Counted from the first letter of the stretch, positions 10,406 to 23,857 are shown. The stretch is 64,000 nucleotides of DNA from Gigaspora margarita (GCA_009809945.1 WTPW01000443.1:1-64000), one strand, 5' to 3'. Notes: generated from the sequence alone by a model not told the origin. Program-made: numbers and translations.

Positions 10406-13400
10406 ATGATGTCTAATTCAGATAATTCTCATGTTAATATTCAAATGGAAGGAACACGTGATAAAAATAAGAAAATTTTGGAAATTATCTGCTCGCCTAA
10501 TTTGAAATATGTCTCTGCATTACATCAAGATAACAATATTAGTCTTTGGTCCATCGATAGTCAAAAGGAACTTTTAACGAATATAAAAACGATTTATATT
10601 GACAGAATTAGCACAAAAAAAAAAGGTGAAAGAATATTTGCGATTTCAGATGATAAATATGTTTCAATTAGTCTTGAAAGAGTCATTCCTTATAATTTCA
10701 GTAAGTTGTGTATAAATTTAAAATTATTGTTATATCAATAAATTCAATACACTTATCGTATTTGTGTACATGTTTCAAGAAATTTTCGATTTTGAAACAG
10801 AAAAAGAGATAAAATTAACATTTCCAGATTGGCAAAACGAAATTGACTACTTATCCTTTATTGATGGCGGAAATATCGTAATGGTCAATACCAAGTATTA
10901 CAGGGCATATGTTTTTTCAAGCAAAGATAATAATACCTTGGATTGCAAATCAATGATTGAATTGAAATATTTTAAGAAAATTTATATTACCCCTAAGGGA
11001 AAATTGATCTTATTCAATGATACAATTTATGAGATCATGATGTGGGATATTGAAAAATTATCGGTTGAAACTCGTATTTTAATAGATTGGAATTGTACAC
11101 TTGAATCCGTTGAAACTAGTGATGATGAAAAATTATTCGTAGTATGTACAAAAAATGAGGAAACTATGGAAACAAGCTTATACGTTTTTTCCACCGAAAC
11201 TGGAATAAACCTGGCGTCCAGTAAGTTTAAAATTAATTGAATAATTGACCATATAACTGTTAAGTTCTTTTATATCAATATATTATTTTCATCATTATTA
11301 TTAGTGCATACGAAATTGGTAATAGATAGGTTTCACTTGATCGCTTCTCAAAAAGGAGAGAGATTACTATTTATCAACATTTCAAAAAAGCGATATAGTT
11401 TATTGGATCCCTATTATCTCAAAAATCCAATAGGTGCGAGTAAGCTTTTTGAAAATATTAAAGATAAACAAATTCAAGAACCATACATCATTAAATCAGA
11501 TAAATTATTTTATACAATTGATGGGAAAGTGTTAATTGAAAAGTTGGTGGATAATGATTGGGTCGATTGCTTGCGAAAAAAATTGAAAGACACAAATAGC
11601 ATTACAGCTCCGTCTGAAATGACAATTGATATTATAACCAAAATTATAAATGAGAAAAGTTATAACCCTTCTTACAATAATAATAATGAGCATGAAGGGA
11701 AATTTTTAAAATGGAGTTTAGAATTAAAAGATGGTTCAGTTAAGCTTATAGCAAATAAGTTAAAAACTTCGATTAAAAAGGAACTGGATATTCTTCCATC
11801 ATTTTATCCTGATGCAAATAATTTTATAGTTCATTGTGAAGTTCTTGAAAATGACGATTTCGTTACAATTACACGTATTGGTGTAATTATCTGGACTTCT
11901 AAGCTTTCTGGCATTAAAATGCATTATTACTGGAATGATTGTAATTATCGCTTAGAAGATTTTATTTTTGAAAAGACAGCGTTTAGAAATCTTTTTAAAG
12001 ATAGGAAACCAGGACGAATTCTTCCTGCTTCAAGTTATGAAACAATCTATAGAAACTTAGATGTTGAATTTGGTAAAGAAAAAACTCATCTTTTCAAAGA
12101 TTTTTTGAAAGTTAATTTTGCTGAGGAATTTTACTTAACTTGCTATGGAAAAGATATTATGGAAACACTTATTAAACTAAAGGATGATAAATGGATCCGA
12201 TCTTTAGGTCACAGCTGTATTGATAATTGTATACAAAATAATAATCACCTGATGTCTAAAATTTCTTTATTAAGTATTATTTTTGAAAATTTTAAAAAAC
12301 TATCAGAAGAACATCCTGCATTTATAGCAAGTACTTTATCTAAGATAGGATTTGTAGTTCCTTTTACTAACGTAAATCCAAAATCTACTTCTTCACACCT
12401 TTCCAGTTATGGAAAATATTGTCATTTATCTAAAACATCATATCTTGATATATTAACTTCTATTCTCTGGGATTGTTGGATTCGTTTTCAAAAAAATTTT
12501 GAAATTCGGTTTCAAACGTTTCAAAATAATCATCCTGATTTGCGAGAATTATTTGTAAAGCCAGTTATCGATTTTTATGATGTAGGTCATAGTACAACGA
12601 TACTCGCAATTCCTCTGCCAAATTTTGTTTCTTACCCAAAACATTATAAGTTTTGGAACGAATTATTGTTACCCAGTGCCAATCCTTTTACACATTCAAA
12701 TAGGCTTGAAGTGATAAATGAAGAATTTTATAGATATTTAAATGGAGAAGCATTACTTAAATTTAAATGGAATACCTATGGAAGAAACTATTATTTTGCC
12801 GTTTGGGCAATTTATACCGTTTTTCTTTTTTGTTTTATAATTGCTGCAACATGTTACGAAAGTATTTCTCAGACTAGTCTATTTATTCTTTTAAATATGT
12901 CAGTTGTTCTTGGGATTTGGCATTTACTTTTGGAATTGCGCCAATTTATTTTCTCACCGTTAACTTATGTGTATAGTTTATGGAATTATTTTGGTAATAT
13001 GAACTTTAATATGTAGTATTTAATGTATAGTATTAAATTTATTATTCTATTACTAATATCCTATAAATTTTTTCAAAGATTTAGGTGCATATATATTACC
13101 AATAATAACGTCAATTATATGGCTCCAAAATAATTTCATGCCAAAAGAATTGGCTACCTTTTCAACCTTATTTTTAGAAATAAAATTTCTTTTATATTTT
13201 CGCGCGATTGAATTTTCTGGTGATTTTTTCTCTATGATACTTGGAGTAGCTAAAAGGGGATTTTCATTTTTGTTAATATTAGGATTTATTGTAGTTGCCT
13301 TTGCACATTCATTACACCTTTTACTGCGCCCTGCTACTAATGTATCTTTAGATTACCCAAGTTATTCCAATGATCCAAATGATCCGTGGAATTTAGCCAC

Positions 13401-14198
13401 AAAATATAACGCTATAGATCCTAACGGCACAATTGAAGATAACTCTTCACTTATTGAACCTCCTACTGCGACTACAAATATGTTTATGTTAATGGGCTCA
13501 GCAATTGCTGCTGTTTATATTATGCTAACAGGTAAATTAAATTTTTTTTTTTTATAAATTTAATACAACCACCGATAAAATAAATAGCAACTTTTTTTAT
13601 ACATTTTAATAGGAAACACGGATCCAATTTCTTACTGGGATTTAGATAATAATCTCACCTTACTCATTCTAGCATTGGTATTTTCTTTTGTGGCATCTAC
13701 TTACTTAATGAATTTATTTATCGGACTGCTAACTAATGCAATAACTGAAACTAAAACAAGAGAGGCATCTTTAATTCTAAGAGCTGAGGTATGATATTTA
13801 TGAATTATATTAAATTGATATGTAAATTTTAAGACTTTATTATAATAATTATTCAGGTCTTAGAAGAAATTGAGTTATTATATCTGCTACCTTATCAAAG
13901 AAAAAAAGAAAATTGGTTTCCATTTGTTGTGTAAGTTATCATTGCATGCAAAACAAAATATTATTCATGTTATTCATATATTTATCTTTAAAGTTTTTAT
14001 GAATGCCATACCGTTAAACTTCGTGAACATGTAATGGATATACAAAAAGATAAATGGGCAGGTTATAAAAAACCTTTTATTTCAAAGGCACTTAATGAAG
14101 TTCTTCTACTACCTGATGAGCAGCCCTCTCTTAAAAAACTTGAGGATGATCTTAAAGAACTGAAAGAGTCAATTAAACATATGAAAAGAAATAAGTAG
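10406..14198 (+). CDS. WD40-like / TRP-like ion channel protein, 7 exons, 1110 aa
   Basis: I read seven exons: 10406-10700, 10780-11220, 11305-12993, 13079-13531, 13613-13788, 13857-13930 and 13994-14198. All introns are GT-AG and 63-85 nt long, and the frame closes exactly at TAG. Residues ~20-330 form beta-propeller-like strands (ISLWSID at ~44, IMMWDIE, SLYVFSTETG). Residues ~740-1000 form a six-helix ion-transport domain: helices near 741-762, 769-790, 803-829, 835-854 and 860-890, a pore-loop region at about 938-962 (NMFMLMGSAIAAVYIMLTGN), and S6 near 971-1000 ending MNLFIGLLTNAI. A charged, coiled-coil-like tail (KKLEDDLKELKESIKHMKR) closes the protein. The closest idea is a TRP-family cation channel in a cell membrane. 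The first of two adjacent ATGs has A at -3. No frame break is seen. Ion selectivity and role are unknown. Confidence 0.88.
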
Positions 14199-15229
14199 AT
14201 ATATATTAATAGTTAGACGAAATTTTGCTATAGCAATTAAATTTATATTTTAAATGTAAAATGGTTAGTTATTTTTAAACATGAACAAAATAAGAATAAA
14301 ATTTTAAAATATGTACAGTACATTGGTATCATTTTTCATAAATCTGAGTGAGTCATTAAAGATCTGGTAACTCTTAAACAAATCAAGGGTGTTCTCAAGC
14401 ACCTTAATCAATAGGCAAAAAAGTGTTGGGAAATAAAATTTATTTAGTGGAAAATATTTTAAATTAGTCAAGCAAGTTAATAATAAAGATGAATATGTGT
14501 AGTTTGATACATAAATATGACATTTTTATTAATAAAATGATTGAAATGAACTTGTTATTTAAATCAACAAACTTTTAACAACAAACAACCTTTTTTTTAT
14601 TCCTGATTTGAAAAATTTTACAATCAATTGAGTTTTCAAAGAGATTGCACAAGCATCATCGCATGCAGCAACAAATTATTATTTTACTTCTCATATTGAA
14701 TGTTTTATGACTTAATAAAAAAAATAGGGAAGTTCAAAAATTAATAGCTGATACTTATCGTCACTTGCTTTTAGCAATGTGGCAACAATTTCAACTATTC
14801 TTGTCGATAATCTTTTCTTTCATTACAACAACCCAACACCAACAAGAACCTAAACTAATATTATATTATAACTAGAGTCAGTAAACAGAACAACAATAAC
14901 TGCTAAAGTTGATGATTCACAGAATATTTTCAAAGATCTGTAGCAATTGCTTTTGTTAAATAGTTACTTTGTTTTTTTTATTTTTTATTCTTTTTTATTT
15001 TTATTTTTTATTTTATTTTTGATGATGATATTTAACAATTAATAAAAAAACTGCTCAAATATTGACTATGGTATTTATTTTGATTAATTCTAATAATGAG
15101 TACTAATTAATCTCACCAAGAATGATGCTTGAGAAAATTTCAATTACATCATAAATTGCATATTCAAATTTTAAGAATAATTTTTATATAAATATAAATA
15201 TTATAAAAGTAAATTAATGAAATAAGCAT
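14199..15229. other. 3' flank of the channel gene, no gene seen
   Basis: AT-rich with a T-rich stretch at 14970-15020. No coding frame or repeat structure is recognised. Confidence 0.45.
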
Positions 15230-15660
15230 GGGTGTGGCAACTTAGGGAAGTTGTTAAGTTGTTACCCCCAAGCAGCAGGTCTAGGTTCAAATCCCACTAG
15301 CGATATTTTGAAAAATGGACCTGTGGTACAGTAACTGTTGTCTTGTAGATCAGTCAGGTATATTACCTGTAATCCATGGTCACCATCTAGAATAGGAGCT
15401 TTTATGTATTTGTGTATCATTACACAGACAAATACAAGGGACTAGAGAAATAGAAACCTGTTTGGCAAGTCCTAAGTAAGGAAGCAGCAAAGATCTTTAA
15501 CAGTGCTATCAAAACTGAGAATTGGAAACTGGAGCCAGAATATTGGATGAAAAAAGACCCTTTGGAATGGGGTTCACCAATCTGGCTGCTGGAGTCACAC
15601 CAGAGGAAAAGGACCTATGTTATAGAAGTAGATACCAAGAGAAGAAAGAACCATAGTGAC
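15230..15660 (+). mobile_element. tRNA-derived SINE (type 1)
   Basis: The head at 15231-15303 has a pol III A-box-like TGGCAACTTAGGG and a near-perfect B box GGTTCAAATCC, spaced as in a tRNA. A non-coding body of about 350 bp follows. Flanking duplications are not resolved, so the 3' limit is approximate. Confidence 0.6.
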
Positions 15661-15888
15661 ACCTAACTCAAACTTGATTAAAAAGTCTGAATATAAAAGT
15701 TTAAATCTGGTTTGAAAATCAAACCAGACTTAGACTTGACTAAAGTCTGGTTTGAGTCTGGCTTGTAGAAGCACTAATTGGATATAAACCAAGGTTTAGC
15801 ATCCAAAATTGCTGCAGAGTACAGCCTACAAGAAGTACATATATACAGAAATATAGTGATAAAAATTTTTTAAAATTTTATTTTAAAT

Positions 15889-16016
15889 AAAAACCTCTAT
15901 ATAGTCACTTTTCATATTTTTAAACTATATAGAGATAATCTTTATATTAGTCATACCTCTTTATAATTACAGCTTTTTGTATCCTGAAGGTGTGATTATA
16001 GAGAGAGATAACTGTA
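15889..16016. mobile_element. pogo-like MITE fragment
   Basis: ACCTCTATATAGTCAC at the left and GTGATTATAGAGAGAGATAA at the right are imperfect inverted copies of the CTCTATA-type ends common in Tigger/pogo MITEs. The left terminus is incomplete. Confidence 0.4.
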
Positions 16017-16094
16017 CCTATTAATATTAAAGAAAGCACTATTTATCAGCTAATTTTTTACAGAGATAAAGGGTTAGAGCAATTATTAGGTCCT

Positions 16095-16146
16095 ACATAT
16101 AATATAATATATATAATATATATAATATATATATATATATAATATT
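16095..16146 (+). repeat. (AT)n microsatellite
   Basis: Alternating TATAATATA tract. Confidence 0.85.
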
Positions 16147-16157
16147 ATATAAAAAAA

Positions 16158-16782
16158 CTTATTTGTAATAGCCTGCTACATGCTTAGTTGTAATAGAATA
16201 GGGTTAAAGTTAGAATTAGTACAGTACACGACACTTAAAGGCTAAAATCATGTGACTTTGTCCCATTTTGAAAATTTTTGTATTAAATTTTGATATTTTG
16301 TTGATTTTCTACATTTTAATTGGCTAAAATTTGATTTTTTTATTTTAATTTGCTAAAATCTAATTGGCTAAAAATTTTTTAAATTTTTAATTTTTAAAAT
16401 TGACCAATCATAGGAGACAAAGTCACATGATTTGTCCCATTTTTGGCAATTTTTTACATATCATATAAAAATTAAGCATCTTTAAAATGTTATAACTTAA
16501 AAACAAATAATAATTTTTTAAAAAACAAAGCCGTTAAGTTGTAGTAAATTAACTAAACTACAAATTAGCAGCTTTCTTTTTTTGAATATCTTTTCTGTAT
16601 CAAGAGCTATTAGCTTTTAAAATTATTTTAGTCTTTAAGTGTCGCGCACTGTATCAAAATTAATACAGAATTGTAAGAGAATTATTTTTTGTTATAAGTG
16701 CAATAGGGGTTATCTTAGTAAAATTTTGAGTTTTAAATAAAGGCTGTTACAAATAAGCATGTAACAGGCTGTTACAAATAGA
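16158..16782. mobile_element. TIR element (CTTATTTGTAATAGCCTG ends), host of a nested MITE
   Basis: The left ~40 bp (CTTATTTGTAATAGCCTGCT...) is inverted at the right end (...ACATGCTTATTTGTAACAG in complement). Nearly all of its interior is the mariner-type MITE at 16222-16651, so its own body is under 200 bp. Confidence 0.65.
16222..16651 (+). mobile_element. Tc1/mariner-type MITE family B, copy 1
   Basis: Flanked by TA on both sides (16220-16221 and 16652-16653). The ends CAGTACACGACACTTAAAG and CTTTAAGTGTCGCGCACTG are inverted. A second full copy lies at 35096-35500. It inserted into the TIR element around it, so it is the younger of the two. Confidence 0.85.
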
Positions 16783-17274
16783 CTTATTAATATTATATAC
16801 AGTATATATAATTTATAAGATTTTTGGTCAATTACCAATAGTCATTATATAGTAAAGTCTAAATTCTACTATATAAATCAGTTATTGGCACTTAAGTAAA
16901 CTTATTTGGAAGACTAAACTACACCTATTCTGAAAGTTTTATTAAAAAAGTATACTTTTTATTATTTAACTTTTAATTTTATGTTCAATAAATATATTTT
17001 GTTAGTTTAATTTTAATCTTTTTGTTGAGTGTAAAAATTAAAATCAAATTAATAAAAAGTTCTTCAATTTTGTTGTAATTTCAAGATATACATATTTTGA
17101 TCTTTTGAATAAGTTTACTTAAGCAACTTTAATTGATTGCTTAGTAAAATTTGAACTTTACTATGTAGCAACTTTTTATTAATTGTAGGGTAGCTTATTT
17201 TCAAATCAAAGAAGTTTTTGTGTTTCTTGACCAAAAGAGAGAGTAGCTTATTTTTGGAGGTATAGTAATATCAT

Positions 17275-17432
17275 CTAAATCATAATTTTAATAAATAATT
17301 TTTTTAAAAAAATATATATATTTTTTCAATTTGTAATTTGTATTGTGATAGTAATATTGTATTAAATCATAATTTTAATAAATAATTTTTTTAAAAAAAT
17401 ATATATATATTTTTTAATTTGTAATGTAAAAA
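17275..17432 (+). repeat. Direct duplication of an AT-rich ~60-bp segment
   Basis: AAATCATAATTTTAATAAAT plus the following T/A-rich run occurs near 17277 and again near 17367, about 90 bp apart. Confidence 0.65.
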
Positions 17433-17757
17433 ATTTATTAATTTATTTAAAAAAATACAATAGTTACTTAAAATAACAATCATTTAAATTAATTTAGGAC
17501 TTAACCTTTGAAACCAAGTAGAACATACCAAATCTAAGTTTGAAAAGATGAAATAGCTTAAAATATATAAAATTTTAGAACTCTTATAAAGTTAACACCA
17601 TAAATATTAAACACCAAAATGAATTACAAAATATTATAAACCAAAAAAAAATTTAATAAACATACTAATTATCTTGAACATATTAAGCTTGCTATATTTC
17701 TGTGCTAAAAAAAAAAAGTGAGAGGAAAACCCAATTAGAAAATTTGCAATCTATATA

Positions 17758-17942
17758 CAGTTAAATTTTTCCAATCTGGTATGCATAATAGACAAATTTT
17801 GTATTAGTATTGAGAAGTTATCAGATTTGAAATCATTATAAATTATTAGATTCATATAGCAGAAACAGACTTGGTAGATTGATTCTTTATTAGATTTGAC
17901 AGGTTATTGATTTTAACAGGATTAGTTTTGGAGGTTCAACTG
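17758..17942. mobile_element. TA-flanked pogo/mariner-like MITE
   Basis: TA precedes CAGTTAAATTTTTCCAATCT; the right end GGATTAGTTTTGGAGGTTCAACTG, followed by TA, is an imperfect inverted copy. 185 bp, non-coding. Confidence 0.55.
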
Positions 17943-18304
17943 TAATATAAAATAGTTTTTCTTAATTTTCTCTATATTTTTATAAGTTATCCTTCTTTCA
18001 AAGATGCATTTCAAAGAAAGTTCTTACTTATGTACATTTAACAAGCTATTTTTTATATCAAGATCTTTAAAACTCCAAAAGAATTATATGAGAAAAAACA
18101 AAATAATTGCCTATCTTTGAAGAGGTTGCACATTACCTAGTGGGGTTAGTTTTTATTTTTTTTTTATGCCATTTGATTTGTTAAAGCCCTAGCAACTTAT
18201 TTGTCTTAAGGAATATTATATATTATAACTAAGACTTTAGAAGAATATTTTAAAAATGTAATTTTGTTAATTTGTGTAATGTATGAAATTATATCATTGG
18301 CAAA

Positions 18305-18412
18305 TTTTATATATAGATCTATATTAATTACTAATCAAGTAGATATATATTGATTATAAACACTTCTGCTAATTTTTATCAATAATTATAATCAATATAT
18401 ATTGTTGACCTA
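18305..18412 (+). mobile_element. Left part of a foldback repeat split by the LTR element
   Basis: Matches 55355-55460 (ATTACTAATCAAGTRGATAT, ATTGATTATAAWCACTYCTGCT). The continuation of the same repeat resumes at 28412 after the LTR retrotransposon, so that element inserted here. Confidence 0.6.
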
Positions 18413-19066
18413 TAGAAATTGCTATAAAACACAAAACCGATCATAGCTTTTGATCCACCGATCAGAATCGAATGAAACCACCACCATTCGAATCGCTCAC
18501 TGAGACAATTTCAACGAGCTAATGATCATCTCTGTACGACCACTGGATGACAAGATCGGAACCAATAAGTGATCAATCATGTGATCTGCAATCTGATTGG
18601 CTAGGCGATTGCTGCAGGCAAAAATGCCATATATGCCATATCTGCCAGATGTCATATTTGTAGCATATATTCTATATATTTTATTTATTCAACATATATT
18701 ATTTATTATATATATTTTATTTTACTATTTATACTAGATATAGCATATATTACACATGTAATAGATATAGCCCGTTACATTTGTAAAAATCAAAATGTAT
18801 AAAAGCAGCCGATGTGGACCCCAAGTTCAACATTGAGTCTTCATACTCTTTCACTAATAAATACATTTATTTATTATTTAAATTAAAAAATTACTAGTAT
18901 CCTCATATACTTTTAATTGTAGCCTCTTTTGTAATTGCAAATTGCCAAAAATCTTCTTTGTTAAGTTTTATCAAAAAACGCCTTCCAACATAGATATATC
19001 ACAGTAACAAGTGAGGTTACACAAAGTGTTCACTGTCTAAGGTCGATCTAGTTACCTACTATCTTT
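18413..19066 (+). repeat. 5' LTR
   Basis: Shares its length with the 3' LTR apart from the insertion there. It holds a TATA box (TATAAAAG, 18798-18805) and a polyadenylation signal AATAAA (18856-18861) in the order expected of a plus-strand element. Its last ~20 bp differ from the 3' LTR end, so the right border is approximate. Confidence 0.8.
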
Positions 19067-19688
19067 TGTGACTGTGAGATACTTTCTCCACCCTTGCATT
19101 GAATTTTGAAAACCTGAAAATTGGATTTTTGACTTCGCGGAATGTTTGCTATTAAGAAAAGTCAATTGATTTTGCTTCATTTGAGCTGAAATTTTAACTG
19201 TATACTCTTTGGAAGAGTCCGCATTCTTTCTACTAAGCTTATCTTAGGATGAAAACGCTACTCCGAACAAGAAAACCTCGTGAGGCATTTTCTCTCTCTA
19301 AAGATTTGAAAAGAAAAAAATGCCATTAAGTAAAGTTGATCAATTTAGATTCATTTGATCTGAAATTTTGAGGACATACCCTTTGAGAGATTCGCATCTT
19401 TTCTACTAAGCTTATCATAAGATGAAAATCCCACTGAAATTCGTAAATCGAAGTGACAGCATTTTTCCTCTTTAAAGATCTGCAAAGAAAAGTTTCTCTA
19501 CGATCACATTATACAGAATGAAATCAATCATTGTGAGACAACCTGTGGATAAAATATTGTGATTTATGCACTGCTAGGATTAGAAGAACCTCAGGAACTT
19601 TCTTCTATTAAGTGACAATGCATATTGACTTAAAGAAATTTTGTGATATTAATAGATATTAAAAATGTCTTACTAGAAATCACCAAAA

Positions 19689-20518
19689 GTGACGAAAAAT
19701 CAATGGAAGTATGAAGAAACATACTATATAAATCAAACCACAAATCGAAAACAAACTCAAAAATACAACAAGAAAAAAGAGACCCTTGATGAAAACCTAA
19801 AAGTAAAAGAACTAGAAAATGAATGTGCAAGATTATATGCAACACCTACTAATGAACAAGCTTTGAAAGTCCAAGAAATTGTTGATAAAATCTTTGAAAA
19901 TCAAACTTTTGATAACAGACAAATTTCTAAAATGTTAAAAATTTTTAAGAAAATATTGATTGAAATCAAACAGATTGTAAGCCAAAATATACAAAAGAAA
20001 ATATTGCATACTTACCCTCCTATATTCAGTTAACTACAGCCCCAGAAAAAAAAAATATTGTGAACTTGCCTTCCTATATTCAGTTAACTACAGTCCCAAA
20101 AAAGAAAATCTCTTCTTCAATAACACCAACTACAGAAGCTTGCATACCAGAATCAGACTATAAAGCTGTAGATGAAATTCTTGATGCTTGCTATATTACA
20201 GAAGATCCAAAAGAAAATGATAAAATTGACCTTGAGATATAATTGATGATTATTTAAACATTTTAGATACTTGAATATCAGAATCAAAAACTGTTAAAGT
20301 CGATACTAAAGAAGATAATCTTGAAACACCTGAACAACATTTAGAAAATACGGATGATAGTTTGGATAAACAAATCAAACCCAAAGAATTTTGTGATCAA
20401 AATAGAGAAACTCTTGATGAAGCTATTGAAAATTGGAATAGAAAAGTTAATGAGTTTAAGAAAACAATTAAAGATGATCAAGAGAAAACCAAGAATCCAT
20501 ACCCAATTTAGAGTTTGG
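19689..20518 (+). pseudogene. Gag-like/unidentified coding segment of the LTR element
   Basis: Lys/Glu/Asn-rich, coiled-coil-like translation with no zinc knuckle or protease motif seen. A hAT-like element lies immediately downstream, and further coding-like sequence of the same character occurs at 23858-24208. Treated as a fossil of the retroelement; the family is not identified. Confidence 0.5.
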
Positions 20519-20975
20519 ATCTGGTTTATAAAATCTGGATATATCTGGATATAAAAAGGATATCAGATATTATTTTTTGTAAAGAGTATATAAATCCAGT
20601 TTTTAATTTTAAACCATTACAAATCTGATTTTTATCTGGATATAGTAATAATAATAATAAGTGCGTTAATTAAATCGAGAATTTAAAAGCATGTATAAAA
20701 TTTTAGTAATAAGTAACGATAACATTATTTTCATTATAGATATTGATAAATCACACTACTAGTGTATGAAATTTGTATAACCATTTTATTTAATTTGTAT
20801 CTAAACCAAATACAAATAGAGTGAGAATATCATAAATGTACCGTATTAACTGAAGCTATATTTCAATTCTGGGCGTATTAAATATTGCACACATATTTCT
20901 TATAATTGGAATAGTCCGGTCTGATATATCAGAGTTTAATTTTATTTGATGGATACAGATTATATTAGTTGTTGA

Positions 20976-21660
20976 ACCTGAAACAGAATATGCTCCCAGA
21001 AATAGCAAAGAATATTGTGCCAGGAGATTACCGTAAGCAGTTGAGTTTGTGCAGCTTAGCGCTGTCCAGTGGTTTCTTGCCTGTGTAATGCAGGCTGGAA
21101 GTTAATATGAACATGTGATGTGAATTGATATTCACTAGTTATAGTTATGAAAATGGCAGGTTCATTTAGCTGTGATTTATGTGTTATTGAAATTGAAACT
21201 GAAACGGGATATGCTCCCAGAAATAGCAATAATATTGCGCCAGGAGATAACTGTAAGCAGTTGTTATGTGCTTAGCACTAGCTAGTGGTTTCCCGCCTGC
21301 ATTGCATAATGCAGGCCAGCCATCAGTATGAACATGTAATATATATATATATATTACCTTAATATATAAGGTGTGTTTAATCATGTGATATTGATATTTG
21401 CTTATATAGCAGTTGAGTTTAACTTATATGGGGTCTCCAAAATTCTGAGTAGGGATACATCAGAGTGCATCAGAATCATGGTCAGCAGGATCAGAATCAA
21501 TCAATTTTGTCCAAAGATCATAAAAAAAATTTTACTAGATCTGATGCATCTGATCCAAAATTTTGGGACATCCCTGTAAAATCATTGAGTTTGTTGCATT
21601 TGTATAGCTTAACACTGACCACCTGCATAATGTCAACTGGCCATCAGTATAAACACATTA
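20976..21660 (+). repeat. ~218-bp tandem repeat inside the hAT-like element
   Basis: GCTCCCAGAAATAGCAA recurs at about 20992 and 21210, each followed by CAGGAGAT and TAAGCAGTTG and ending in GAACATGTRAT. A third, more diverged unit (CATCAGTATAAACACATTAT) is split by the MITE at 21429-21576. Confidence 0.75.
21429..21576. mobile_element. 148-bp TA-flanked MITE, family C copy 1
   Basis: TA-flanked, with ends TGGGGTCTCCAAAATTCTG and CAAAATTTTGGGACATCCCTG inverted. It is related to the element at 50203-50437 (shared CCAAAATTCTG, ATCATGGTC, AAAATTTTACTA). It split a unit of the 218-bp repeat. Confidence 0.7.
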
Positions 21661-21776
21661 TATTGATATTATGAGAATGGCCAGTTTCTTTTGGGAGGGA
21701 GGGTTGGGTCGAAATTGTAGTCTGTCGTAGTTGAGTGAGCAATTGTTGGTGTAAGGCCAGTTTGCATTTTCTATGG

Positions 21777-23364
21777 TAGAGATTGGACCCGGGTAGGCAT
21801 CACCCAGGTTACCCACGGGTGGGTCAGGTATCCAGGTTGCAATTACACCAACCTGGGTAAAGTTAACGGGTCAACCCGCGGGTTAAACCTGTGAATCTAC
21901 CCGTGGGTTAAACCTGTAAATAAAACCTATAGTGTCATAATGATTTAATTAGATCGTCATAATTAATGTCATCATCATTGTAATCTATAACGATAAATGG
22001 TAACCGCTATCAACGTAATACGTACTGTTAATATAATGGTTTAAAGTATGGTGTTCTAAAATCCTTATGAAAGGAATTCATGAAATAAAAATAGTGTAAT
22101 TGGGGAATCATATGCCCAATTAATATGTAACGATCCTTTAGTGACCCTACACAACAAAATAGTTTTGGTAAAAATCACAATGAACTTAGTTTTGTGCTTC
22201 ATCGTTGGGCAACCATGGTTCAAACAGAAGGAAATATACCCGATCCAAACTTAATCCCACACCCGGTGTGCAGCACATAAAAAATTATTTCATAATGATG
22301 GGTCACTTAATTACCAACATTAATATATAATCCCTCAGTTTAGATCGGGTACGTTTCCCACTATTCATAGTTCACAGGATCGCAGGTAATAAATGATCAT
22401 AACAAAACACTAAACACATAGAACAGACCAACAAGTGTAGATAGGACTAGTGAAGTCAAGTGCTCCAGTGACGGTTGTTAGTAGTAGTACAATATAAGTT
22501 GAGAATCGATTCTAGAATACGAAATGGCCAACAATGAGAATTATTTATACAAAATTATTTATTATATGTAATTTATTATTTCAACTTCTGGTTCTGAAGG
22601 CCCAGGAGCTGAATATTAAACTTTATAACCGAATACAAATAATTAGCAGTCTAGCATGTAATAGTTATATCTGCTGCTTAGCAAAATTCTGTTTATAGTT
22701 AACTAAGAATATAGCTAATATATCTTCTGGCATCTACGTAACATAACTTTCATATACTTATTTTAGAATGAAACCATTACTTTACTCCCTGTATTTGATG
22801 TTTAAGATTAAATAGAATAATACAGTAATTAAATAGATAAGTGTCTAGTAGAATAAGTACGTGAAAAAATTACTTTGATAGGTTGACAAGGGACAAAATA
22901 ATCATATTACCTAGCAGTTCAAGATAATTGTGCTCAACAAATGACTAGTGCTATTTGGTAAGTGTTATTATAGCGTATCTAAATTTCTCAAACGAATGTG
23001 TTTTAACATCAAAAATTTTCATCAGACTACCTAAAAGATAATATTCGGGCATATATCATTTCTATACCATGATTGCGTTATATTTCTAAGTTTTGTTTAT
23101 TGAGTATTAAAATCCTTTATCAATAACTTTCAAAAAGTCTGAATTTACACATTATACATGATTGTACTGGTCCTGCAGCCCAGCGCATTAAATACTGCAG
23201 ATATGTGGTAAAGTCTAATCATATGATCTTAATTATTTTATTAACTACCCGGGTTGACCTGGGTAAAATTTCTACCTGGGTTAACCTGTCGATCACTCAG
23301 ATAACCTGTGGGTTTACCCAGCAGGTAACCTGGGTTGGGTTTTTTTGGACGGGTCCAACCTCTA
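21777..23364. mobile_element. 1.6-kb hAT-like element nested in the 3.3-kb one
   Basis: TAGAGATTGGACCCGGG at the left and CGGGTCCAACCTCTA at the right are inverted. Near-identical 8-bp flanks TTCTATGG / TCCTATGG occur at 21769-21776 and 23365-23372. Both ends are rich in CCCGGGT / ACCTGGGTTACC repeats. No transposase is recognised. A related element begins at 63544. Confidence 0.75.
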
Positions 23365-23857
23365 TCCTATGGATTTATCTTTGTTCTCATTGTCACCTTT
23401 ATCAAGTTAGTGATTACTGTTTATGGAATTTATTCAAATCATACACACCTCCTTTGATTATCTGGACTGGACTTGTTCTGGTTGATGGTTCTACGATGCG
23501 CATTAACATGCTTAGCACCTTTTCGATCTGTTGACTTTACATCAACTCGAATAAATTTAACATCATTATTGTTGCTGATTTCCCGTGATATAGCATGTGA
23601 TAAAGTTAGTATTGTAACATAAAACAATGCATTTAAAGAAATTAAAAAAAATGCTACTTAGCATAATATTAAATTGTACAAATATGATAGTATAAAACTT
23701 TTTCTTCGTTAATTAGCAATTAAAAACTGGATAAAAAACAGATTTACAAACTGGATATCTTAATAAATATCCATTTACAAATCTGAATTAGAAAATATTA
23801 AACAGATGTATATCCGGATATCCGGTTAAATATCCAGATCCAAACTCTAACCCAATT

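Larger units (their letters stand above)
20519..23849. mobile_element. 3.3-kb hAT-like non-autonomous element with 8-bp target duplication
   Basis: Ends TAGAGTTTGGATCTGG and (C)CAGATCCAAACTCTA are inverted. The exact 8-bp duplication ACCCAATT flanks it (20511-20518 and 23850-23857), the length typical of hAT. Subterminal copies of ATCTGGATAT / ATATCCGGATATCCGG occur at both ends. No transposase is recognised. It contains a ~218-bp tandem repeat, a TA-flanked MITE and a second hAT-like element. Confidence 0.85.

Noticed and set aside
15231-15303. Functional tRNA gene
   Set aside because: The tRNA-like head is followed by a long SINE body and the stems are imperfect. The heads at 27353 and 36223 likewise belong to SINEs with target duplications.
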